Positions 1 through 5,074 of a DNA stretch of 5,912 nt are shown here, piece by piece. A program made the translations under genes and the position numbers. The notes under the pieces were generated by a model, which had not been told where the DNA came from, did not search any database, and was given only the letters and a program-made list of their open reading frames with translations. How positions within the stretch are numbered: the first letter of the stretch is position 1; every line of letters begins with the position of its first letter. Source of the stretch: Opitutaceae bacterium (GTDB lineage: Bacteria; Verrucomicrobiota; Verrucomicrobiae; Opitutales; Opitutaceae); contig JAISAX010000952.1 of assembly GCA_031266495.1 (NCBI GenBank), forward strand, positions 1-5,912, in the 5' to 3' direction.

Positions 1-116
1 GCCCGTGCCACTCCGGAACACGGGCTGGAAGCCCGTGCCACGCCGGAGCGGAGAGGCAACGCGCATGGGCAAGATGCCCATGCCACTCCAATCCATGGGC
101 TGGAAGCCCATGCCAC
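1..116. repeat. Cluster of short hairpin repeats (REP-like), three copies plus a truncated one
   Basis: Three units share the layout 7-base arm, 5-base loop, 7-base arm, then CCAC. They are 19-37 (CACGGGC/GCCCGTG, loop TGGAA), 64-82 (CATGGGC/GCCCATG, loop AAGAT) and 94-112 (CATGGGC/GCCCATG, loop TGGAA). The CCAC tails lie at 38-41, 83-86 and 113-116. A right-hand half copy occupies 1-11, so the array continues to the left of the window. Where one arm has C instead of T, the other has G instead of A, so pairing is kept. This points to a dispersed palindromic repeat selected for, or copied as, a hairpin. Similar intergenic hairpins are common in verrucomicrobial and planctomycete genomes (from memory). 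Function is unknown. Confidence 0.75.
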
Positions 117-141
117 TTCAGCGCAGCCCGTTTCCCTTCCC

Positions 142-1629
142 GTGACTGCGACCACGTCCTCCATCACGACCATGACCACGACGACCTTTCCCGACCTCGA
201 CCGCTATTTTGCCCGCACGGGCGTTGATCCGCTGACCGGCGCGTTTGACGCGCCGGAACTGCGGCGTCACCGCACGAAAACGGAAGCGAAACCGGAAACA
301 AAACCGGAACCCCCGGATGCGCTGGCATGGCGCGAGGTGGTGGCGACGACGACGGCGCGCCCGCAGGCGGCGGGCAGGCCGGTGGCCGTGTATGCGCATT
401 TCCCGTTTTGCGCGGCGCGGTGCGTGTTTTGTCCCTTTTACCGCTATGCCGATCCGGCGGACTGGCGTCCGTACCGCGACGCGTTGCTGGACGAGATCGA
501 GCTTGCCGCCGCTCCGCTGGCCGGGTTGCCGCCGGACCGGACACCGGCGGTGCAGGCGGTTTATTTTGGCGGCGGCACGCCGGGCGACTTGCCGGCGGAG
601 GCGCTGGCGGCGGTCATCCTGCGCATACGTCAAAAATTTCCGGTAACGGCGGACGTCGAAATCACGGTGGAGGGACGGCCATCGACCTTCGATGCGGAAA
701 AAATCGCCGCCTGCCGCGCAGCCGGCGCCACGCGGTTTTCGCTCGGAGTGCAAACTTTTGACGGCGATGTGCGTCGGGCGATGGGACGCCGGCTTGAGGC
801 GGGGCCGTTGCTCGGGCGGTTGCGCGAGATCGGCGCGGCGGCGGCGGGCGAGGCTCCGGTCATCGTGGATCTCCTTTACGGGTTGCCCGGCCAGACGGAT
901 GCCGGCTGGGAACGAGATCTCGAAACCGCCATCGCGGAAAAATCCGTGGCCGGGCTTGATCTTTACCGGTTAAAGATTTTTCCCGGCAGTCCGTTGGCCC
1001 GTCTGGCGGAGGCGGGGCGGGCCGCGCCGGCCAGCGAGGCGGTGATGGCGCGGCGGTTTGCCCGGGGTGTGGAGCGGTTGCGGGTCGCCGGCTGGAGGCG
1101 GCTGTCGCGCTGGCACTGGGCGCGGCCGGGCGCGCGGGAACGGAGCGTCTATAACCGGCTCGCCAAGGGCGCGGGCGACATCGTGCCGCTGGGGTGCGGG
1201 GCGGGCGGGCGCTGGGCTGGTCATGGTTTTATGAATACGCCGGGTCTCGGCGCCTGGTTTGCCGCCGTGAGGGCCGGTGAGAAAAATTGCCTGGGCCGGA
1301 GCGCGGCGCCCGATGCGGCGTGGGCGGGAATTCTTTCCGCGCAGGTCGAGGCGTGCGTGCTTGTGCCGTCCGCCTGGTCCGGCGTCGGCGTGAGCGCCGC
1401 GGCGCTTGCTTTGGCGGAGCGGCTGCTTGTCCAGTGGCGCGAGGCCGGTCTGCTGGAGACGTCTGCCGCGGGCGACTCGTCCGGCGGCTGCTGCTGCGAC
1501 GGCGACGGCTGCAATGGCGACGGCGACGGCGGCGGCGAACAGTGGAGCCTCACCGTGGCCGGCCAGTACTGGAGCGACCGGTTGTTGCACGCCTTGCAGG
1601 CGGTGCTCGGCCAACCGGTTCACGCCTGA
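142..1629 (+). CDS. hutW: HutW/ChuW-like radical SAM heme-utilization protein (HemN superfamily)
   Basis: This is a 495-residue radical SAM enzyme. The cluster-binding motif is C90-x3-C94-x2-C97, followed by PFY. HemN proper has a fourth Cys two residues after the third, and it is absent here, which favours the HutW/ChuW branch. That branch opens the heme ring by SAM-dependent methylation under anaerobic conditions and releases iron in the cytoplasm. Other marks are GGGTP at 143-147, an E-G-R-P strand near 177-180, RFSLGVQTFD at 198-207 and LYGLPGQT at 245-252. A HemN-type C-terminal domain follows, ending in LTVAGQYWSDRLL. A Cys/Asp/Gly-rich insert fills 446-465. The GTG at 142 gives a Thr-rich start; ATG 172 is an equally good choice, and neither has a Shine-Dalgarno sequence. 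The repeat cluster lies directly upstream. HemN or HemW paralogues are the alternatives; radical SAM membership is near certain, the HutW subclass less so. Confidence 0.72.
   Translation: MTATTSSITTMTTTTFPDLDRYFARTGVDPLTGAFDAPELRRHRTKTEAKPETKPEPPDALAWREVVATTTARPQAAGRPVAVYAHFPFCAARCVFCPFYRYADPADWRPYRDALLDEIELAAAPLAGLPPDRTPAVQAVYFGGGTPGDLPAEALAAVILRIRQKFPVTADVEITVEGRPSTFDAEKIAACRAAGATRFSLGVQTFDGDVRRAMGRRLEAGPLLGRLREIGAAAAGEAPVIVDLLYGLPGQTDAGWERDLETAIAEKSVAGLDLYRLKIFPGSPLARLAEAGRAAPASEAVMARRFARGVERLRVAGWRRLSRWHWARPGARERSVYNRLAKGAGDIVPLGCGAGGRWAGHGFMNTPGLGAWFAAVRAGEKNCLGRSAAPDAAWAGILSAQVEACVLVPSAWSGVGVSAAALALAERLLVQWREAGLLETSAAGDSSGGCCCDGDGCNGDGDGGGEQWSLTVAGQYWSDRLLHALQAVLGQPVHA
1477..1536 (+). 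repeat. Low-complexity Cys/Asp/Gly insert within the hutW-like gene
   Basis: Residues 446-465 of the radical SAM protein are encoded by TGC triplets (three in a row) and repeated GGCGAC units. They give a CCC run, one further Cys and alternating Gly/Asp. The stretch lies between a helix ending GLLETS and a strand beginning EQWSLTV, where HemN-like C-terminal domains would have a turn. It looks like a microsatellite expansion tolerated in a loop. Four clustered cysteines could bind metal, but nothing else supports that. Confidence 0.6.
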
Positions 1630-1632
1630 TGG

Positions 1633-1680
1633 TCTTTTCCCGGTCCCTCTTTTCCCGGTCCCTCCTCCCCCCCCCCCCCC
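1633..1680. repeat. 15-bp tandem duplication followed by a run of 14 C (G-quadruplex-capable on the minus strand)
   Basis: Two perfect 15-base copies (TCTTTTCCCGGTCCC) lie at 1633-1647 and 1648-1662. They are followed by TCCT and 14 consecutive C at 1667-1680. The segment sits between two convergent stop codons (1629 on plus, 1711 on minus). Read on the minus strand, it has a G14 run followed by four GGG runs with loops of 3-6 bases, a classic quadruplex pattern in the 3' untranslated part of the pagL-like gene. No ordinary hairpin-plus-T terminator is visible in this spacer. Confidence 0.8.
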
Positions 1681-1710
1681 TTGCCGCCGCTGCCGTTGCC
1701 GCCGGCCTTG

Positions 1711-2229
1711 TCATTTCCTGCCCAGTGGCACCGTGCAGCCCAGCGTGAGCATTTCGGTCCCCGGATTGATGGAGGCCGTGCTTGCGTTGGAAATATGGGA
1801 GAGGCGCAGGGTGAGCCGGATGTTGTCAGCGAAACGGTAGCCGCATTCGACAAAACTGAGCACCTCGAAATGGCTGCCGAGGTCCTTGCCCTCGCCCCGC
1901 TCGTAATAGCCGGCCCCGATGCCTGCGCCGACGAACCAGGGCAGATCGTTTTTTTCCAGCGTCCGGACGATGCCGGCGCCCAGGAACCAGGCGTCGTCGG
2001 TGATCGTCAGGAAACCGCCGATCCACGGTTTCAGGTCGAAAAACACGGGGGCGAACCGCGCTTCCGCCGTCACTACTGCCGCCTGCCGGGGGCCGGAAAT
2101 CTCCGTGCATCCCGAGCCGAGCGCCACGGATTCGGGCGCGACCCCGCCGCCGCAACAACAACAGGACGCGACGCCGGAAACGATCAGGACGAAGCCGGGA
2201 AGAACGATACGGGGGCGAAACCATTTCAT
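1711..2229 (-). CDS. pagL: PagL-like lipid A 3-O-deacylase (acyloxyacyl hydrolase family)
   Basis: The protein has 172 residues. The ATG at 2229 was chosen because it places a signal peptide at the front: Lys/Arg at 2-7, a hydrophobic core at 8-20, then VASC. The open frame continues upstream to 2517, but that would overlap rplY. PagL is an outer-membrane beta-barrel that removes the 3-O-acyl chain of lipid A. Its catalytic His126, Ser128 and Glu140 (Pseudomonas aeruginosa) are matched by H145, S147 and E159 in a HISNA...NPGTE context with identical spacing; N148 follows the serine as in the family. Alternating Gly/aromatic strands such as WFVGAGIGAGYY suit a barrel. The length is close to that of the P. 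aeruginosa protein (about 173 with signal). Cys23-26 form a CCCC run that fits a lipobox, which is unusual for PagL. The gene is transcribed alone, convergent with the hutW-like gene and divergent from rplY. No Shine-Dalgarno sequence is visible. Confidence 0.75.
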   Translation of the reverse strand: MKWFRPRIVLPGFVLIVSGVASCCCCGGGVAPESVALGSGCTEISGPRQAAVVTAEARFAPVFFDLKPWIGGFLTITDDAWFLGAGIVRTLEKNDLPWFVGAGIGAGYYERGEGKDLGSHFEVLSFVECGYRFADNIRLTLRLSHISNASTASINPGTEMLTLGCTVPLGRK

Positions 2230-2434
2230 GGCGCAAAAGTCGGGAAAAAAAGAGCCGATGGTCTCCTGCCGGCGCCGGGCGTCAATCACTCCCTCTCCCG
2301 TTTCTCTCCCCCATTTATGCGGCTTTTGTGCGGCGCAAAAGTTTTGGTTGCCAAGGCGGCGCGACCCCGGTTGCATCCGCCCCTTTTCCACTACGCCTGC
2401 CTCCAGTTCCGGAGGGACAGGGGGAACGAAAACC
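2230..2434. promoter_or_regulatory. Divergent spacer between the pagL-like gene and rplY
   Basis: This 205-base spacer must hold the start signals of both genes, because they point away from each other. No convincing -35/-10 pair can be picked by eye on either strand. An 11-base direct repeat, GGCGCAAAAGT, occurs at 2230-2240 (touching the pagL-like start codon) and 2332-2342. The second copy forms the right arm of an imperfect hairpin at 2323-2341 (CTTTTGT, loop GCGGC, GCAAAAG, with one G-T pair). These could be operator or leader elements, but the evidence is weak. Confidence 0.35.
2419..2424 (+). promoter_or_regulatory. Probable ribosome-binding site of rplY
   Basis: AGGGGG ends 10 bases before the ATG at 2435, with a second purine run, GGAGGG, at 2411-2416. 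It is the only recognisable Shine-Dalgarno-like sequence before any gene in the window. It helps to fix the rplY start at 2435 although the open frame extends upstream. Confidence 0.45.
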
Positions 2435-3166
2435 ATGAGCAAAGAACAACACATCCTCACCGTCACGCCCCGCGCGCAGACAGGCCGGTCGGCCTCCCGC
2501 CGCGTTCGCAAGGCCAACCAGATCCCGGCGATCCTCTACGGAAAGCACACCAGCCCCCGGACGCTCGCCGTCGATGCCTCCGAGTTCACCCGGCTCCTCA
2601 AGTCACTGGCCGGCCGCTCGCTGATCATCGAACTCGTCCACAAGGAGGGCGAAAAGGCGCTCTCCTTCCTCCAGGAAGTCCAGCGCGACCCCATCACCGA
2701 CCGTTTCCTTCACGTTGACCTTCAGGAAGTGAAGGCCGACGAGAAAATGGACATCAACGTCCCCGTCACCCTCACGGGCGAGTCATTCGGCGTCAAAAAC
2801 CAGAACGGCGTGCTCGACATCAACGCCCACACCCTGCGCGTGCGTTGCCTGCCCGGGGACCTGCCTCCGCACATCGAGGTGGACGTCACCGGGCTTAAGG
2901 CCGGCGAATCCATCAAGGTGGGCAACATCAAGGCCCCCGCCGGCGTCGAACTGCGCGACCTTCCGGGGCACGTCATCGTCTCCTGCCAGGTGGTCGAGGA
3001 AGAAGTCGCCGCCACACCCGCTCCCGGAGCCGCCGCCGCTGCCACCACCGCCGCCGCTGCCGCGCCTGCCGCCGGAGCCAAAACGCCCGCCGGCGCCGCC
3101 CCGGCCGCCGCACCCGCCGCCGGAGCCAAGGCCCCCGCCGCCGCCGCCTCGTCCGCCAAAAAATAA
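2435..3166 (+). CDS. rplY: 50S ribosomal protein L25 (TL5/Ctc family)
   Basis: L25/Ctc binds 5S rRNA in the central protuberance of the 50S subunit. The 243-residue product is the long two-domain form. Residues 5-95 are the 5S-binding L25 domain (RKANQIPAILYGK at 26-38; QRDPITDRFLHVDLQEV at 83-99). Residues about 100-188 are the TL5 beta domain (VPVTLTGESFGVK, then a GDLPPHIEVDVTGL segment). Residues 189-243 form an Ala/Pro/Gly/Lys tail with an imperfect 16-residue duplication. The open frame reaches far upstream, but ATG 2435 begins right before the family's N-terminal strand and has a purine-rich leader, so it is preferred. This is the first gene of the plus-strand block, 87 bases before pth. 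The rplY-pth pairing is widespread among bacteria. Family assignment is secure. Confidence 0.95.
   Translation: MSKEQHILTVTPRAQTGRSASRRVRKANQIPAILYGKHTSPRTLAVDASEFTRLLKSLAGRSLIIELVHKEGEKALSFLQEVQRDPITDRFLHVDLQEVKADEKMDINVPVTLTGESFGVKNQNGVLDINAHTLRVRCLPGDLPPHIEVDVTGLKAGESIKVGNIKAPAGVELRDLPGHVIVSCQVVEEEVAATPAPGAAAAATTAAAAAPAAGAKTPAGAAPAAAPAAGAKAPAAAASSAKK
3065..3160 (+). repeat. Imperfect 48-bp tandem repeat in the rplY tail
   Basis: Two units of 16 codons start at 3065 and 3113. Both begin with the residues PAAGAK, and 11 of 16 residues agree. They encode the Ala/Pro-rich, Lys-ended tail of L25. The 13-base string GCCGCCGGAGCCA recurs exactly 48 bases apart (3068 and 3116). This is a recent-looking duplication in a disordered, low-complexity extension. 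Confidence 0.7.
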
Positions 3167-3253
3167 TCTCCCCGCCGCCCCGGCGACGCGCCGCGATTCC
3201 CCGCAACGGGAAAACGCCCGCCGCCACCGCCGGGCGCGACGCCGTTCTTTGTC

Positions 3254-3835
3254 ATGTCCATCACGCTTGTCGCCGGCCTCGGAAATCCGGGCCGCGACTA
3301 CGAATCCACCCGCCACAACATCGGCTGGATCGTGGTCGAGGCGCTCGCCCGCCAGACCGGCCTCTCCTGGGAGAATCGCCGTTCGTCCGGGGCGGAAGTG
3401 GCCCGCTGGGACCCCGTTCCCGGACGCACCATCCTCCTCGCCAAACCGCTCACTTACATGAACGACAGCGGACGCGCGGTGCAGGCGCTCACGGGATTTT
3501 TCAAAATCCCCGCCAGCGCCGTCATCGCCGTGTACGACGACCTCACGATCGACCTCGGACTCGTGAAAGTCAGCGTCACCGGCAGTGCCGGCGGCCACAA
3601 CGGCGTGGCCAGCCTGCTCCGGTGCCTCGGCGGCGGATTTGTCCGCTACCGCCTCGGCATCGGCCCGAAGCTCCCCCGCGAAATGGTCTTGACGGACTTC
3701 GTCCTCGGCAAATTCACACCTGAACAGAAAACACTCCTTGAACAAAATCTCGAACACTACGTAACCGGCCTCCGGCTCCTCATCGACGAGGGGCCAGACC
3801 GGGCCATGAACATCCTGAACCGCAGAACCATCTGA
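3254..3835 (+). CDS. pth: Peptidyl-tRNA hydrolase
   Basis: Pth cleaves the ester bond of peptidyl-tRNAs dropped by ribosomes, freeing tRNA in the cytosol. The 193-residue product matches the bacterial family in length. The signature GLGNPG lies at 8-13 with N11, then TRHN with catalytic H21 at 19-22. TYMN at 67-70 supplies N70, YDD at 94-96 supplies catalytic D95, and GGHNG at 113-117 supplies N116. These correspond to N10, H20, N68, D93 and N114 of the E. coli enzyme. The RYRLGIGP segment (131-138) and DFVLGKF (148-154) are also typical. The ATG at 3254 begins directly before the first beta strand; no Shine-Dalgarno sequence is seen. It lies 31 bases upstream of rpsF on the same strand, so the two are probably cotranscribed. 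Confidence 0.97.
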   Translation: MSITLVAGLGNPGRDYESTRHNIGWIVVEALARQTGLSWENRRSSGAEVARWDPVPGRTILLAKPLTYMNDSGRAVQALTGFFKIPASAVIAVYDDLTIDLGLVKVSVTGSAGGHNGVASLLRCLGGGFVRYRLGIGPKLPREMVLTDFVLGKFTPEQKTLLEQNLEHYVTGLRLLIDEGPDRAMNILNRRTI

Positions 3836-3866
3836 ACAAACGAACCCGAACCCGCAGAGCCACCAC

Positions 3867-4163
3867 ATGAGCACCAACACCCGCAACTACCGCGCGACCT
3901 TCATCCTCGATAACCGCGGCACCGAAGACACCATCGAAAAACTGGTCGAAGGCGTCAAAACCGAGATCACCGCCGTCGAAGGCCAGGTCACCGCCGTCGA
4001 AGACCTCGGTCTCAAGGACTTCGTCCGCGTCACCAACCCGAAGCTGGTTTCCGGCCACTACGTGCAGGTCAACTTCACCTCGCCCGCCAGCGCCCCCGCC
4101 GCCCTCAAGGAACGGCTCCGCCTCAACCGCAGCGTCTATCGCACCTTTATAGAGAACAACTGA
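3867..4163 (+). CDS. rpsF: 30S ribosomal protein S6
   Basis: S6 is a 30S platform protein that binds 16S rRNA together with S18. The 98-residue product shows the S6 ferredoxin-like fold pattern: a first strand NYRATFIL (7-14), a helix DTIEKLVEGVKTEI (21-34), central strands around VTAVEDLG and RVTNPKLVSGHYVQVNF (54-70), and a second helix APAALKERLRLN (76-87). It ends in VYRTFIEN, the usual S6 C-terminal strand. The position just before ssb is the conserved rpsF-ssb arrangement. The N-terminal strand lacks the usual Tyr-Glu pair, so this is a somewhat divergent member. The start codon has no purine-rich leader. The partner gene rpsR (S18), usually next to ssb or rplI, is not in the window. 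Confidence 0.9.
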   Translation: MSTNTRNYRATFILDNRGTEDTIEKLVEGVKTEITAVEGQVTAVEDLGLKDFVRVTNPKLVSGHYVQVNFTSPASAPAALKERLRLNRSVYRTFIENN

Positions 4164-4175
4164 GCGCGCGTGCGG

Positions 4176-4218
4176 GCAACGGCTCCGCGCAACGGCTCCG
4201 TCCGGCTCCGTGCCGGAC
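4176..4218 (+). repeat. Tandem GCAACGGCTCCG repeat and hairpin between rpsF and ssb
   Basis: The 12-base string GCAACGGCTCCG occurs at 4176-4187 and 4189-4200, followed by a shortened form ending at 4210. Bases 4200-4218 form a hairpin with 7-bp arms (GTCCGGC/GCCGGAC) and loop TCCGT, the same arm and loop lengths as the repeats at the window start. No T run follows, so it does not look like an intrinsic terminator. It could act as an RNA-processing or attenuation element in the leader of ssb. Confidence 0.5.
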
Positions 4219-4237
4219 ACGCCGTCACCGGCGCGTC

Positions 4238-4266
4238 CTCCCCCACCCTCCCCCCCCCCCCCCCCG
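4238..4266. repeat. C-rich tract with a run of 16 C upstream of ssb
   Basis: A pyrimidine stretch contains CCCCC, CCC and then 16 consecutive C at 4250-4265, ending 35 bases before the ssb ATG. The complementary strand reads G16, GGG, GGGGG and can form a G-quadruplex. It lies in the 137-base spacer between rpsF and ssb, so length changes could alter leader spacing or a promoter there without changing any protein. Confidence 0.85.
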
Positions 4267-4300
4267 CTTCCGCTCCGGCAACCGGCAACCACAGCACACC

Positions 4301-4873
4301 ATGGCCAGTTTCAACAAAGTCATCCTGATGGGCAACCTCACCCGTGACCCCGAACTCCGGGTCACGCCACGAGGCACCCCCATCTGTTCCTTCGGACTCG
4401 CGGTCAACCGCAAGTATCGGGACGAATCCCAGCAACTGCGCGAAGAAGTCAATTTTTTCGACCTCGAAGCCTGGGGCAAGACAGGGGAAATCATCTCGAA
4501 GTACATGAAACGGGGCGACCCCCTGCTTGTGGAAGGACGCCTCAAGTACGACCAGTGGGAAGACAAGAACACCGGTCAAAAGCGCAGCAAGATCAAGATC
4601 ATCGTCGAGACCAGCCAGTTTATCGGAGGCCGGAACGCGGGCACGACCCCCGGCGCCTCCGGCGGCTATGACCAGCAGCAGCAGGGGGGGGGGGGGGGGG
4701 GGGGAACCGGAGATACCGGCGAGTACGGTGCGGCGGACCAGCCGCCGGTCGAACGCCACACGCCGCCCCCGCGCCCGCCAACCCGCCCCGCGCCGTCCCC
4801 CGCCGCGCCTCCCGCATCTTCCGCGCCTCCCGCTCCTCCCGGCAACATTGCCGAAGACGACGTCCCATTCTGA
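4301..4873 (+). CDS. ssb: Single-stranded DNA-binding protein
   Basis: SSB coats single-stranded DNA during replication, recombination and repair, and recruits partner enzymes through its acidic tip. The product has 190 residues. The OB-fold spans 1-109: MASFNKVILMGNLTRDPELR, FGLAVNRKY (31-39), NFFDLEAWGKTGE (51-63) with W59 in the DNA-stacking position, KRGDPLLVEGRL (70-81) and the final strand SKIKIIVE (96-103). A disordered linker follows at 110-180: QQQQ, seven Gly, then Pro/Ala. The tip AEDDVPF (184-190) is the canonical partner-binding end. The Gly run is written almost entirely as G, part of an unbroken 21-G tract. A one-base slip there would destroy the tip. The start at 4301 has no Shine-Dalgarno sequence but begins exactly at the family N-terminus. 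The gene follows rpsF, as is usual. Confidence 0.97.
   Translation: MASFNKVILMGNLTRDPELRVTPRGTPICSFGLAVNRKYRDESQQLREEVNFFDLEAWGKTGEIISKYMKRGDPLLVEGRLKYDQWEDKNTGQKRSKIKIIVETSQFIGGRNAGTTPGASGGYDQQQQGGGGGGGTGDTGEYGAADQPPVERHTPPPRPPTRPAPSPAAPPASSAPPAPPGNIAEDDVPF
4673..4704 (+). repeat. (CAG)4 followed by 21 consecutive G inside ssb
   Basis: Four CAG codons (4673-4684) run into a G tract covering 4684-4704, encoding QQQQ and seven Gly (residues 125-135). With 21 G the frame reaches the normal SSB tip. With one G fewer, the downstream frame is Arg/Pro-rich and stops at 4926-4928. With one G more, it stays open through the spacer to 5059-5061. Both lose the acidic DDVPF end. Confidence 0.9.
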
Positions 4874-4924
4874 AACCACCCGTTACGAACCATTATTCAA
4901 GAAGACATCCGGAAAAACAGACAG

Positions 4925-5074
4925 GTAACCACGAAGAGACACGGAGGACACGGAGATCGCACGGTGAAGTTCCCGGTTCTCCGGATCGAACACCAAACTC
5001 TGAACACCAAACTCTGAACTCCGGACACCAAACACCAAACTCTGAACGCCGAACTCCGTAACCCTGTGGTTACG
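4925..5074. repeat. Composite repeat element filling the ssb-rplI spacer
   Basis: The 235-base spacer between ssb and rplI is mostly repeats. It opens with CCACGAAGAG and two ACACGGAG(G/A) units (4927-4956), a type of sequence that recurs in spacers of many verrucomicrobial and planctomycete genomes (from memory). It continues with ten 7-base units at 4988-5057. The ends carry the 8-base inverted pair GTAACCAC (4925-4932) and GTGGTTAC (5066-5073). The right end is itself a hairpin, CGTAACC, loop CTGT, GGTTACG, at 5057-5074. No transposase is present. An apparent reading frame on the minus strand (4883-5110) is a by-product of the repeats. Confidence 0.7.
4988..5057. repeat. Ten-unit heptanucleotide tandem array
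   Basis: Seventy bases divide exactly into ten 7-base units. In order they are GAACACC, AAACTCT, GAACACC, AAACTCT, GAACTCC, GGACACC, AAACACC, AAACTCT, GAACGCC, GAACTCC. The consensus is (G/A)(A/G)AC-N-C-(C/T). The first four form two perfect 14-base copies. The divergence between units suggests growth by slippage or unequal exchange followed by point mutation. The array resembles in kind the heptamer short tandem repeats (STRR) described in cyanobacteria, but the sequence differs. Confidence 0.85.

Noticed and set aside
1..116. CRISPR array
   Set aside because: The units are about 23 bases with unequal spacing, variable arms and no regular spacers, so they are hairpin repeats.
2323..2341. 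Intrinsic terminator in the divergent spacer
   Set aside because: The stem is AT-rich and imperfect, only a short T stretch follows, and no gene ends nearby on either strand.
1919..2434. Upstream in-frame extension of rplY
   Set aside because: The extra residues have no L25 similarity and overlap the pagL-like gene; ATG 2435 has a purine-rich leader and the correct family N-terminus.
1681..2718. Plus-strand frame of 345 residues across the pagL-like gene
   Set aside because: It is antisense to a gene with catalytic residues and runs into rplY in another frame; no domain is recognisable.
2783..3886. Long Gly-rich minus-strand frame opposite rplY, pth and the start of rpsF
   Set aside because: It covers three secure genes on the other strand and arises from their GC-rich codon pattern; its composition is low-complexity.
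4200..4218. Terminator after rpsF
   Set aside because: The 7-bp hairpin has no T run, and ssb follows on the same strand.
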